Source of the DNA: Planctomycetota bacterium
GTDB lineage: Bacteria; Planctomycetota; PUPC01; JACPCR01
DNA: 8,837 nucleotides
Direction: 5' to 3'
NCBI GenBank assembly: GCA_030740295.1
Contig: JASLXP010000999.1
Coordinates: forward strand, 1-8,837
Shown: positions 1-6,434 of the stretch, in pieces
How the letters are laid out: the number at the start of each line of letters is the position of its first letter
Numbering within the stretch: position 1 is the first letter of the stretch
Notes under the pieces: generated by a model
The model's database searches: none
Seen by the model: only the letters and a program-made list of their open reading frames with translations
What the model was told of the DNA's origin: nothing
Translations under genes and position numbers: made by a program

Positions 1-18
1 GCTGTGCTTGTTGTTTAG
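1..18 (+). CDS. Possible 3' end of an upstream gene of the operon
   Basis: The first frame reads five codons (Ala-Val-Leu-Val-Val) and then TAG at 16-18, only 12 bases before the next ATG. That spacing is what one expects of an upstream member of the same operon, but five residues carry no family information. The missing NAD/FMN-binding (NuoF/HydB-like) partner of the complex could be upstream, but nothing here shows it. The stop could also be chance. Confidence 0.25.
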   Translation, partial: AVLVV

Positions 19-30
19 AGGTCAATAAGA

Positions 31-414
31 ATGTCCGCCATTACGCTTGATGAGCTGAAAGAGAAGAAGAAAGAACTGAGGGCGATGAGAAAGGCCATGG
101 AATCAGAGACCCGCGCGCGGATCGTCGTCCACATGGGTACCTGCGGCGTCGCTTCGGGCGCACAGAAAATCCTCGACCGCGTGAGCCAACTGATCGATGC
201 CGAAGGAGCGAACGACATTCAGATCATGACTTCCGGGTGTGCCGGCTTATGCAGCCGCGAGCCAATGTTGACCGTGGAAATGGGAAACGCGCCGCCCGTC
301 AAATACGCAGAGCTCACCGAATCCAAAGCGGAGAAGATATTCAAGAAACACGTTCTCGGCGGGAAGATTGTTGAAAGCTCCCTGCTCGCAGTCGGAAGCG
401 AGATGACACGATAG
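31..414 (+). CDS. Thioredoxin-fold [2Fe-2S] ferredoxin-like subunit (HydB/NuoF N-terminal type), 127 aa
   Basis: This is a small stand-alone iron-sulfur protein of the type that matches the N-terminal thioredoxin-like domain of HydB/NuoF in electron-bifurcating hydrogenases and soluble NAD-linked formate dehydrogenases. Residues 1-30 form a charged Lys/Glu-rich helix. The core follows, with GTCG around Cys38 and the pair Cys70-x3-Cys74 in a GCAGLC motif, and then a C-terminal helix ending in a HVLGGKIV segment typical of the family. Only three cysteines are near the cluster site, as I recall for this stand-alone subgroup. AGAGG at 17-21 is a fair ribosome site for the ATG at 31. The protein probably passes electrons to or from the NuoE and HoxU-like proteins encoded next. 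It is unusual that no NuoF follows it directly. Family is secure; its exact redox partner is inferred. Confidence 0.85.
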   Translation: MSAITLDELKEKKKELRAMRKAMESETRARIVVHMGTCGVASGAQKILDRVSQLIDAEGANDIQIMTSGCAGLCSREPMLTVEMGNAPPVKYAELTESKAEKIFKKHVLGGKIVESSLLAVGSEMTR

Positions 415-499
415 GTTTTTTGGTAATTGATTTCTGTCCTTGGCACATGTCAGTCCTGCTAGCCCAATCCGCCCTACTGAATGAAGAAAGAGTTTCACT

Positions 500-952
500 A
501 TGAATCTTGAAATGCTCGACGAAATCATGCGGGAGTATGACTACGGTGAGTCCGGCCTGATTTCCATGCTCCAGGACATCCAGCGGGAAGAAAATTACCT
601 GCCCGAATCTGAAATGCGCGCTGTCGCCGAGAGGGTCGGTGTCCCCGCCAGCAGGATTTACAGCCTGGCCACGTTCTACAAGTCATTCAGCCTGAAGCCT
701 CGCGGCAAGCATCTGGTCAACGTCTGCACGGGCACCGCGTGCCATGTCAAGGGAGGAGACCGCCTCATGGACAAATGCACCAGGGAACTTGATGTCGAGC
801 CCGGCGAAACGACCGACGACGGCAACTTCACCGTCGAACCGGTGCGCTGTGTCGGGTGCTGCGGCTTGGCACCAGTGGTCGTCGTTGACGGAGAATTTCA
901 GGGAAAAATGACGCAGCGAAAAGTCTCAAAAATGTTGGAGAGGTGTGATTGA
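500..952 (+). CDS. NuoE/HydC-like [2Fe-2S] subunit, 150 aa
   Basis: This is a complex I 24-kDa-type subunit (NuoE, HoxE, HydC). The N-terminal helical domain (residues 1-65) carries the family signature YLPE...VAERVGVP...IYSLATFY. The thioredoxin-like domain binds one [2Fe-2S] cluster through Cys76-x4-Cys81 (CTGTACH) and Cys117-x3-Cys121 (CVGCCGLAP), and all four ligands are present. Length is normal for the stand-alone form. The ATG at 500 follows a weak purine-rich stretch (GAAGAAAGAG); an in-frame extension is blocked because the alternative ATG at 481 runs into a TGA. In known complexes NuoE pairs with NuoF, which holds FMN and the NADH site; no NuoF is in the window. It lies 85 bases after the first gene, and its stop touches the start of the next gene, so translational coupling is likely. 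Confidence 0.95.
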   Translation: MNLEMLDEIMREYDYGESGLISMLQDIQREENYLPESEMRAVAERVGVPASRIYSLATFYKSFSLKPRGKHLVNVCTGTACHVKGGDRLMDKCTRELDVEPGETTDDGNFTVEPVRCVGCCGLAPVVVVDGEFQGKMTQRKVSKMLERCD

Positions 953-954
953 CC

Positions 955-1605
955 ATGGCCAAATTTACTGTTGACGATCAGGAAGTCGAAGCACGGGACG
1001 GGCTCACCCTCCTCGAGGTATTCCGAAGCATCGGAGTCCATGTCCCGACGCTCTGTCACCACGAGGCCGTTTCTCCTTACGGAGCCTGCCGTCTTTGCCT
1101 CGTCGAGGTCAGTGCCGGACGGCGCAACATGCTGACGGCATCGTGCATGTTTCCCATCTCCGATGGAATCATCGTGCAGACGGCCACAGACCGGGTCATC
1201 CGGGCGCGCCGCATGGTCGCCGAACTACTGCTGGCCCGGTGTCCGGACGTGCCCAGGGTGCAGCAGATAGCCAGAGATCTCGGCGTCGAAGAATCCAGAT
1301 TCCCGCCCAGAGACGATGACTGTGTTCTCTGCGGCCTGTGCGTTCGCGGCTGCTCGGAAATTGCAGGGGTTGGGGCCATCGATTTCGCCAATCGGGGATC
1401 CTACATGGAGCTCGTTCCCCCATTCAAAATGGATTCCGATACCTGTGTCGGCTGCACCACATGCGTCTATCTGTGCCCGACCGGATGCATTAACCCGGAA
1501 GAATTTCGCAAGCCCCCATCGCCCCATCGTTTCGAAGAAAGTATGCAGGGAGCCAAATGCTCCCTTTGTGTTGGTGACTCATTTCGAGGTGTGAACGGAA
1601 GCTGA
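955..1605 (+). CDS. HoxU / NuoG-N-terminus-like Fe-S protein, about 216 aa
   Basis: This is an electron-transfer subunit with a plant-type [2Fe-2S] domain followed by two [4Fe-4S] sites. Counting from the ATG at 955, the [2Fe-2S] ligands are Cys34, Cys45, Cys48 and Cys64. The first three match the positions usual in NuoG-type proteins, so I prefer this start to the TTG at 949, which overlaps the NuoE stop. Two CxxCxxCxxxC sites follow: Cys123/126/129/133 and Cys164/167/170/174. The middle His-Cys3 [4Fe-4S] motif usual in NuoG and HydA is not intact; only one cysteine remains (Cys96). The protein ends soon after the second cluster, so there is no H-cluster domain and it is not an [FeFe]-hydrogenase. 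A C-terminal CxxC (Cys202/205) has no clear role. GGAG and GAGGTG precede the start. It probably wires the NuoE side to HdrA. Confidence 0.88.
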   Translation: MAKFTVDDQEVEARDGLTLLEVFRSIGVHVPTLCHHEAVSPYGACRLCLVEVSAGRRNMLTASCMFPISDGIIVQTATDRVIRARRMVAELLLARCPDVPRVQQIARDLGVEESRFPPRDDDCVLCGLCVRGCSEIAGVGAIDFANRGSYMELVPPFKMDSDTCVGCTTCVYLCPTGCINPEEFRKPPSPHRFEESMQGAKCSLCVGDSFRGVNGS

Positions 1606-1619
1606 TAACGGAGTAAATC

Positions 1620-3713
1620 GTGGCTGAAGAGAAAAAAACTGGTGTCTTCCTCTGCAAATGTGGTGGAGAGATTTCTGACGCGATCGAATTGGAAACCATT
1701 GCTGACCAGGTCCGCGAGCGGCCAGATACCTCCCTGGTCGAAATCATTCCCCATGCGTGCGGGCCCGTGGGAGAAGAGCGTATCCGGCAGGCAATCGGAG
1801 AGGGGGGCTTCGACCGGCTTCTCATCGCCGGATGCTCGCCCAGAATCATGGAAAAAAGGTTCAGTGACCTTTGTCAGGACGCCGGACTTCAGGATTCAAC
1901 TCCGGAAATCGTAAATGTCCTGGACCATTGCGTCCGGGTTCACAAGGATAATCCGGAAGCGGTTAACGGGAAGGCGCAGGACCTCATCCGGATGGGATTG
2001 GCCCGGGCATCGACTCGAGGTGCCGCAGGGCGAGAAAAGGCCGAAATCATTTCGGCGGTGTTGGTCGTCGGAGGGGGAGTGGCCGGAATGACCGCGGCTC
2101 TCACTCTGGCCGAAAAGGGCATCCACGTGAAACTCATCGAGAGGGAAAGCGAGCTCGGCGGCCTGGCAGCAAGGCGCGGTGATGTCACGGCTTCCGGACT
2201 CGCCGAACGAGTCCAGCAATCGGCGAATGTTCAGATCTTTACGGGCGCAGAAATAGCAGCGGTCTCCGGTTCCTACGGAAACTACGACGTCAAGTTTTCC
2301 ATTGGCAGCGAGACCAAACGAATCATGGTTGGCGCCGCTATCCTCGCCATGGGGGCGCGGGAAGATAAGCCCCAGGGACATCTTGGCTATGGTGTCCATG
2401 AAAATGTCATCACCCAGCTCGAATTGGAGCAGCGGCTGCGCAACGAGAACTACCTCGATGGCATCAAAAATATAGTCGTAATCCATTGCCACTCGAAACA
2501 CACGAACGGCAAACTGACAGGTAATCCACTCTACGGCACGTGGGCGGTAAACAACGCCATTCAGCTCAAGAACAAGAACCCGGATGCCTCGATTCACATT
2601 CTGCACGATGAACCCGTTCACGGCTCAGGCCTCAACGGACGCATGCAGGAAGAGGCGAAGAGTCTCGGCATCAGCTTCCTGCAAATGCAGGACGAGACTG
2701 TTCCGGAGGTCACCCCTTTAGCCGTTTCCGCGCAAACGAACGACGGGGAGCAGGTCACACTCGCCTGTGACCTCGCCATCGTCTCCGCGCCGCTCGTTCC
2801 GTGGGAGAGCTCCTGCAATATTGCGAGCTCCTTTGGAATTCCCGTAGACGAGTTCGGTTTCCTTGTGGATACGCTGCCGAGCCTGAAGCCCGATCAATAC
2901 GCCGAGCCCTGCGTCCACGTTGCCGGCAGCGCCCATTGGCCCTGCTCCGATTCTGAAGCAATGTCCCAGGCGTACGGCCGAGCGATAAGGATCGCCGCTC
3001 TAATCGAGAAACGCGAAGTGGATTCTTCTCTCCATCCTGCAGCAGTAGACGTGGATGCCTGCCGCGGCTGCTCCACGTGCCGTGACCACTGCCCATTCGA
3101 TGTGCCGGTCATCAAGGAGTGCGGCCATCGGCCGGTCGCGCATTCCACCATCGATCCTTTCCTGTGCAAGGCATGTGGCTCGTGCGTGGTTCATTGCCCC
3201 ACCGGCGCGATCACGATGGAGAATCTCGCCGAGGAAATGTTCCAGGCCGAAATAGAAGCCGCACTTAACGGCGGCGAGTGGGCGGAAGTAAAGGCCCTGG
3301 CCTTTGTCTGCGAGTGGAGCGGCTACGCGGTCTGGGATCTCATCGGCGCCCGCGGCCTGAGTTTGCCGCCTGAGGTCATCCCCGTTCGAGTGCCCTGTTC
3401 AGCCAGGATTTCGCCCAAGCTCATCCTGAATGCTTTCCAGTCCGGTGCGGACGGAGTGATGATGTGCGCCTGCCTGAAAGGCGACTGCCATTACCTGAGC
3501 GGCAACCTCCACGCCGAGCAGGTTTTCAACGGCACGGCGAAACTTCTCGGGTTGCTCGGACTCGAAGAATCGCGGTTCAGCATGGAATTCATCAGCCCCG
3601 TGGAAGTCGAAACGTTCCAATCCCGCATCGAGAATTTTGCCAGTAACGTAAAGCAACTTGGGCCCTCTCCGTTCGGAAAGGCATCAGTTGCAGAAAAGGC
3701 AGGCGTATCATGA
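1620..3713 (+). CDS. hdrA: HdrA-MvhD fusion, FAD/iron-sulfur heterodisulfide-reductase-type subunit, 697 aa
   Basis: HdrA carries the FAD where electron bifurcation takes place in HdrABC complexes. Visible in order are an N-terminal HdrA domain (residues 1-130; CKCGG at 12-16, CSPR at 72-75), an FAD/pyridine-nucleotide fold (GGGVAG at 151-156, ERESELGG at 174-181, GYG..ENVITQLELE at 256-270), two ferredoxin sites (Cys481/484/487/491 and Cys516/519/522/526), and a C-terminal MvhD domain (about 558-680; FVCEW, PCSAR, CACLKGDCHY). HdrA-MvhD fusions are known in anaerobic bacteria. Two departures stand out: the usual CSRVCC-type cysteine group after the first cysteine of the middle motif is replaced (IHCHSK then TGNPLYG, residues 288-306), and the MvhD CxxC is CEWS. 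The start is GTG, chosen because GGAG lies six bases upstream and the N-terminus then matches the family. Its stop overlaps the next gene by ATGA. Confidence 0.93.
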   Translation: MAEEKKTGVFLCKCGGEISDAIELETIADQVRERPDTSLVEIIPHACGPVGEERIRQAIGEGGFDRLLIAGCSPRIMEKRFSDLCQDAGLQDSTPEIVNVLDHCVRVHKDNPEAVNGKAQDLIRMGLARASTRGAAGREKAEIISAVLVVGGGVAGMTAALTLAEKGIHVKLIERESELGGLAARRGDVTASGLAERVQQSANVQIFTGAEIAAVSGSYGNYDVKFSIGSETKRIMVGAAILAMGAREDKPQGHLGYGVHENVITQLELEQRLRNENYLDGIKNIVVIHCHSKHTNGKLTGNPLYGTWAVNNAIQLKNKNPDASIHILHDEPVHGSGLNGRMQEEAKSLGISFLQMQDETVPEVTPLAVSAQTNDGEQVTLACDLAIVSAPLVPWESSCNIASSFGIPVDEFGFLVDTLPSLKPDQYAEPCVHVAGSAHWPCSDSEAMSQAYGRAIRIAALIEKREVDSSLHPAAVDVDACRGCSTCRDHCPFDVPVIKECGHRPVAHSTIDPFLCKACGSCVVHCPTGAITMENLAEEMFQAEIEAALNGGEWAEVKALAFVCEWSGYAVWDLIGARGLSLPPEVIPVRVPCSARISPKLILNAFQSGADGVMMCACLKGDCHYLSGNLHAEQVFNGTAKLLGLLGLEESRFSMEFISPVEVETFQSRIENFASNVKQLGPSPFGKASVAEKAGVS

Positions 3714-4837
3714 AAAACCGCCTGGACAATCTTCTGAAAGACACCGCCGTTTACGACTGTTTGAGCTGCGGAAAGTGCACAACTAACTGCCCGCTGGCGA
3801 TTGCCGGCGCCGACTACTCTCCGAGGAAAATCGCCAATCGCGCGATCATGGGACAAAATCCCGCAGGAGCTGATGCCGATCCGTGGTCGTGTCTCACCTG
3901 CGGCGCATGCGAGGCGGTTTGCCCCGCGGCTGTCGATTACACCGGCTTCGTTCGTCGCAGCAGGGAGGTGGCACAGGAGAACGGTGACGAAGGTCGCTGC
4001 TCCCACTCCGGAATCTTCCAATCCTTGCCCCGCCTTCATACTTCGCCCGACCTCAAGCAGGATCGCCTGGGTTGGATCACACCGGATCTGGAGGTCTCCG
4101 AGCAGAGCGTGATAGCTCTGTTCGTCGGATGTGCACCTTACTACGACGCTGTGTTCGAGAATTTCGGCGTTTCCAGCACTGCTTCAGCAAAAGGCGCCAT
4201 CCGCCTGTTGAATCGCCTCGGCTTCGCGCCCATGGTCCTGGCCGACGAACGCTGCTGTGGACACGACGCCCTTTGGAACGGTGACCACGAAACCTTTGAG
4301 AAACTGGCCGAGCAAAATGTGGCCGCACTGGAAGAGTCCGGCGCCGAGACCGTGCTCACCACCTGCCCGGAGTGTTTCCTCGCACTCGGCCAGCTTTACC
4401 CGAAAGCCCTCGGAAACATGCCGTTCGAGGCCAGGCACTTTTACGATTTTCTCCTCGAACACAAAGACCGGCTGGAGTTCCAGCAGAACGGCAAGTCCGT
4501 CACCTTCCACGACCCCTGCCGCCTGGCCAGGCATGCCGGCGAGTGTGATTCACCGAGAGACTTGATAGCACTTGCCGGAAAAGAACTGGGCGAGATGCCC
4601 AGAAGCCGCCAGGAATCCGTCTGCTGCGGCACTGCGGGCTGGTCCCAGTGCAGCATGATCTCCAAGCAGATGCAGCGAGACCGTCTGAGGGAAGCCGCGG
4701 CCACCGGCGCAGACACCCTCGTTACCGCCTGCCCCAAATGTCTCATCCACCTCTCCTGCGCAGACCACGACGAGAGCACCGGGATCGCCCTCCAGGATTT
4801 GACCGCTCTGCTGTCGGACGCGCTGCCCGAGACATAG
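3710..4837 (+). CDS. HdrC-HdrB fusion (HdrD/GlpC-like), 375 aa
   Basis: This is the thiol/disulfide-side subunit of a heterodisulfide-reductase-type complex, here HdrC and HdrB in one chain. The HdrC part (residues 1-80) has two complete [4Fe-4S] sites, Cys17/20/23/27 and Cys61/64/67/71. The HdrB part has two CCG domains: Cys141...Cys182-Cys183...Cys219-x2-Cys222, and Cys270...Cys305-Cys306...Cys341-x2-Cys344. In archaeal HdrB these domains bind two noncubane [4Fe-4S] clusters that reduce CoM-S-S-CoB. Bacteria that lack those coenzymes use relatives of the protein on other, mostly unknown acceptors. No membrane segment is seen, so a soluble cytoplasmic complex is expected. The ATG at 3710 overlaps the HdrA stop by four bases, a strong sign of coupled translation and equal stoichiometry. 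The substrate cannot be read from the sequence. GlpC-like or lactate-oxidase LutA-like roles are less likely beside HdrA. Confidence 0.92.
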   Translation: MKNRLDNLLKDTAVYDCLSCGKCTTNCPLAIAGADYSPRKIANRAIMGQNPAGADADPWSCLTCGACEAVCPAAVDYTGFVRRSREVAQENGDEGRCSHSGIFQSLPRLHTSPDLKQDRLGWITPDLEVSEQSVIALFVGCAPYYDAVFENFGVSSTASAKGAIRLLNRLGFAPMVLADERCCGHDALWNGDHETFEKLAEQNVAALEESGAETVLTTCPECFLALGQLYPKALGNMPFEARHFYDFLLEHKDRLEFQQNGKSVTFHDPCRLARHAGECDSPRDLIALAGKELGEMPRSRQESVCCGTAGWSQCSMISKQMQRDRLREAAATGADTLVTACPKCLIHLSCADHDESTGIALQDLTALLSDALPET

Positions 4838-4845
4838 AGTTCTTT

Positions 4846-4936
4846 CTCATCGTCCTTCTCGTCGTCTTAATCTCTTGCTTTGGTATCGAGAATCGATTCT
4901 GAGAAAAAGGACTAAGACGACATGAAAGACGATGAG
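4846..4936. repeat. Long imperfect inverted repeat after the Hdr operon
   Basis: Arms 4846-4872 and 4910-4936 match at 23 of 27 positions when one is reverse-complemented, around a 37-base interval. Inside that interval is a perfect 12-base palindrome, AGAATCGATTCT, at 4889-4900. It begins nine bases after the HdrCB stop and lies between convergent genes, so it may act as a transcript end or stabiliser for the operon, but there is no T-run, so a standard intrinsic terminator is not shown. It could also be a dispersed intergenic repeat of this genome. Confidence 0.6.
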
Positions 4937-4950
4937 GGCGCGTAGTGTTT

Positions 4951-4977
4951 GCGTCTGAAGCTATCCCCGCCAGACGC
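4951..4977. other. Short hairpin in the convergent intergenic region
   Basis: GCGTCTG at 4951-4957 is the perfect reverse complement of CAGACGC at 4971-4977, with a 13-base interval. Neither strand shows a T-run after it, so terminator function for either the operon or the cassette array is only a possibility. Confidence 0.4.
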
Positions 4978-5019
4978 CTCCCGAAGTAATTCCCTAATCT
5001 GAATCCCGCGCAAGCTCGG

Positions 5020-5087
5020 AACATCGGGCTACTCGGACCAGAGGCTGAAAGCATGGCTTCGCATGCCTGCAGCCACATTTGTTATGT
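5020..5087 (-). other. Degenerate attC-like site closing the cassette array
   Basis: The + strand stretch CATTTGTTATGTC (5076-5088) resembles the inverse-core ends of the better attCs (GATTTGTTATCC, GATTGGTTATCA). It lies just beyond the stop of the 159-aa gene, where an attC should begin. An imperfect hairpin (GGCTG...GCATG / GCATGC...CAGCC, about 5043-5075) sits next to it. I could not find a convincing GTTATGC-type core on the other side, so the lower limit is a guess and the site may be decayed. Confidence 0.35.
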
Positions 5088-5091
5088 CGCA

Positions 5092-5571
5092 TCAGTATGG
5101 ATGTCGATCGCTCACGCCTGCGAGTCTTTGCATTTCTGCAGATGGAAATTCATGTTCAATCCATTGCTCTTTGTAGCCGTTTTCACCGTGTTTCTCATAA
5201 ACCGACAAGAGAGCAATGTAAACCTGATGCACCAATCGCTGAACTGTGACCGAACCACAGCAGATGTCAGTCGAGCCGGGCAACGTCCGAAGGCCCCAAC
5301 TATCCCAATCATCAAACCATTGAACTGAGTACAAACACTCACCTCCCTCGCGTGTAAGAGTCAACTGATGCTCGCCTGGTTCGTCCATGAACACAACACG
5401 TTGTTCCGCTGTAAGCGCGCGAGAGATACGAAACACGGCATTGGCAAGTTCCCGAAGGGAATCGTGCAAATAGGAGGCTGTCATATCTACAGAGACATTG
5501 CCGTGATCAATTCGAGCGGTTGCCCAACCTGCACCATCCAGTTCGTAGCTGAAGTGAAATAGCTTGGACAT
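5092..5571 (-). CDS. Cassette gene: conserved hypothetical protein, 159 aa
   Basis: I do not recognise a named domain. The protein starts MSKLFHFSYELDGAGWATA, has an acidic, aromatic-rich centre (VQWFDDWDSWG), and ends with a charged part (GYKEQWIEHEFP). This pattern fits a compact soluble alpha/beta protein with no signal peptide or membrane helix; proteins of this look occur in integron cassettes and small-gene islands. No Shine-Dalgarno is visible before the ATG, and the start lies about 40 bases after the attC core at 5613-5619. The stop (5092-5094) lies a few bases before the attC-like end at about 5087, as expected for a cassette. It is the last gene of the array before the Hdr operon, in convergent orientation. 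Confidence 0.75.
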   Translation of the reverse strand: MSKLFHFSYELDGAGWATARIDHGNVSVDMTASYLHDSLRELANAVFRISRALTAEQRVVFMDEPGEHQLTLTREGGECLYSVQWFDDWDSWGLRTLPGSTDICCGSVTVQRLVHQVYIALLSVYEKHGENGYKEQWIEHEFPSAEMQRLAGVSDRHPY

Positions 5572-5612
5572 ACCCGAAGGAGACGCAAAATAATGCTAGA
5601 GACATCCTTGCT

Positions 5613-5738
5613 GCATAACGCCGGAACTGAGCTGCTTGCACGAGCCACCGCCCAATGAAAAGTTAAAGAGAAAATCATAACAAAGAGAGACCTTCAGTCA
5701 CGGTATTCGTGCAAGTCTGTTCGAGCGATTGGTTATCA
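5613..5738 (-). other. attC recombination site (126 bp)
   Basis: Read on the - strand it runs from the inverse core TGATAAC (5738-5732) to the core GTTATGC (5619-5613), the core seen in many chromosomal attCs. Inner arms CTTGCACGA (5635-5643) and TCGTGCAAG (5707-5715) are perfectly complementary, and the flanking parts pair partly, giving a foldable hairpin with unpaired bases. The upstream gene stops inside the inverse core and the next gene starts about 40 bases beyond the core. It resembles the site at 7528-7651, including an AG/GGC-CCGCCCAA block next to the arm. Confidence 0.8.
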
Positions 5739-6087
5739 GTATTCGTTGATAGTGCGCTCTTGCATCTGTCGCTTACGACCTTTCAGGTCAGCACGGTATG
5801 ACTCAGCATCTGCATATGATTCTCTTTGGTATTCCCAGTCCATTAGCATTGGACCGTTCTGCTTTGCGGTAAACACATGACCGTGAGCCTGACAAAACAG
5901 TGCACGGTTTCCTCCGGCACCGATCAAGCCCCCCCCCAGAACTTGCATACTCAAAAGAGAGAGGCCCGAACTTCAGCAAAGCAACTCCACATTTTCTGGC
6001 ACACCCACCCTTCTCAGGCCAAGAATAGAGAGTGAGGATAATGAAGCATACACAGCATAGAAACTTGACTGACGTGTCTCTCTTCAT
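5736..6087 (-). pseudogene. Cassette gene broken by a G9 tract; about 116 aa if in frame
   Basis: Two ORFs in neighbouring frames make one sensible protein. The first part starts at ATG 6087, six bases after an attC core, with a basic N-terminus and a hydrophobic stretch (KFLCCVCFIILTLYSW) that could be a signal or membrane segment, followed by a Cys-rich GGCARKCGV and FGPLSFEYASSGGG. The second part continues LIGAGGNRALFCQAHGHVF and an arginine-rich tail ending TINEY, with its TGA inside the attC inverse core at 5736-5738. The frames join if the run of nine G (complement of 5929-5937) had eight. CxxxC and CxxHxH residues suggest a metal-binding protein, but I do not recognise the family. As it stands the upstream frame runs on to a stop at about 5803, and the downstream frame is open from an ATG at 5954. 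Sequencing error, true decay and phase variation are all possible. Confidence 0.6.
5929..5937. repeat. Homopolymer tract of nine C (G on coding strand)
   Basis: Nine consecutive C on the + strand fall within the coding region of the broken cassette gene. Loss of one base, or gain of two, would restore a single reading frame across it. Such tracts are prone to slippage and also to sequencing error. Confidence 0.9.
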
Positions 6088-6092
6088 TGTAT

Positions 6093-6223
6093 TGATAACG
6101 AAAGAACGATTTGTCATTGGAGTGGCGGCGGACACCAAGGTATATCAGCCACGACTGATTTGGGTGAAACGACGGCTGTTCGTGAACGGCTACTGAGCCA
6201 TTCCAGATAAAACTGCGTTGAAC
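6093..6223 (-). other. attC-like site, second family (about 131 bp)
   Basis: Read on the - strand it starts with GTTCAAC (6223-6217), an exact RYYYAAC inverse core, and ends with GTTATCA (6099-6093). Near-complementary inner arms follow the cores: TTTTATCTGGAATGGC on one side and GCCACTCCAATGACAAA on the other, pairing with a few mismatches. The interval contains further small hairpins (ATCAG...CTGAT). The broken G9 gene starts six bases beyond the core. The core differs from the GTTATGC of the other family, so activity is unproven. Confidence 0.55.
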
Positions 6224-6305
6224 TGAGTCACTTCGCCCTGGTGCCCGGCCCTATGGGGATTCTATTGGGGCGAGTTGGCCGCGTCCAGGACGAATTACAT
6301 GCGGC
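6094..6305. repeat. Dispersed repeat of about 210 bp, copy 1
   Basis: This stretch matches 8287-8493 in the same orientation at roughly 80-85% by eye, with 40 identical bases at 6170-6209 against 8361-8400. It contains the attC-like site but reaches about 80 bases past its inverse core into the upstream cassette. No convincing gene lies in it or in the remainder up to 6434, where the 92-aa gene ends. Confidence 0.85.
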
Positions 6306-6434
6306 AGGGCGAGGTCGAGATTCATCCTTTCATTTCGACTGGACGCTGTAAGACAAAAAAACGCTGAATGCATGATGGAGCTCCGGGCAGCCAACACGCA
6401 GGGAGTTCGAGGGAGGGTTCTAATTATGCTGCTG

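Noticed and set aside
439..457. Possible sigma-54 promoter (TGGCAC ... TGC) between the first two genes
   Set aside because: The GG and GC elements are about four bases too far apart for sigma-54, and the site lies inside what looks like one operon.
955..1605. N-terminal part of an [FeFe]-hydrogenase (HydA)
   Set aside because: The domain order fits, but the protein stops after the second [4Fe-4S] site, and no H-cluster motif follows in any frame before HdrA begins.
1896..2621. 241-aa open frame on the - strand
   Set aside because: It is wholly inside the HdrA gene, which has full domain support; the translation shows no family motif.
5053..5328. 91-aa + strand ORF
   Set aside because: It runs opposite to the 159-aa cassette gene and across the attC-like end; the translation has no domain character.
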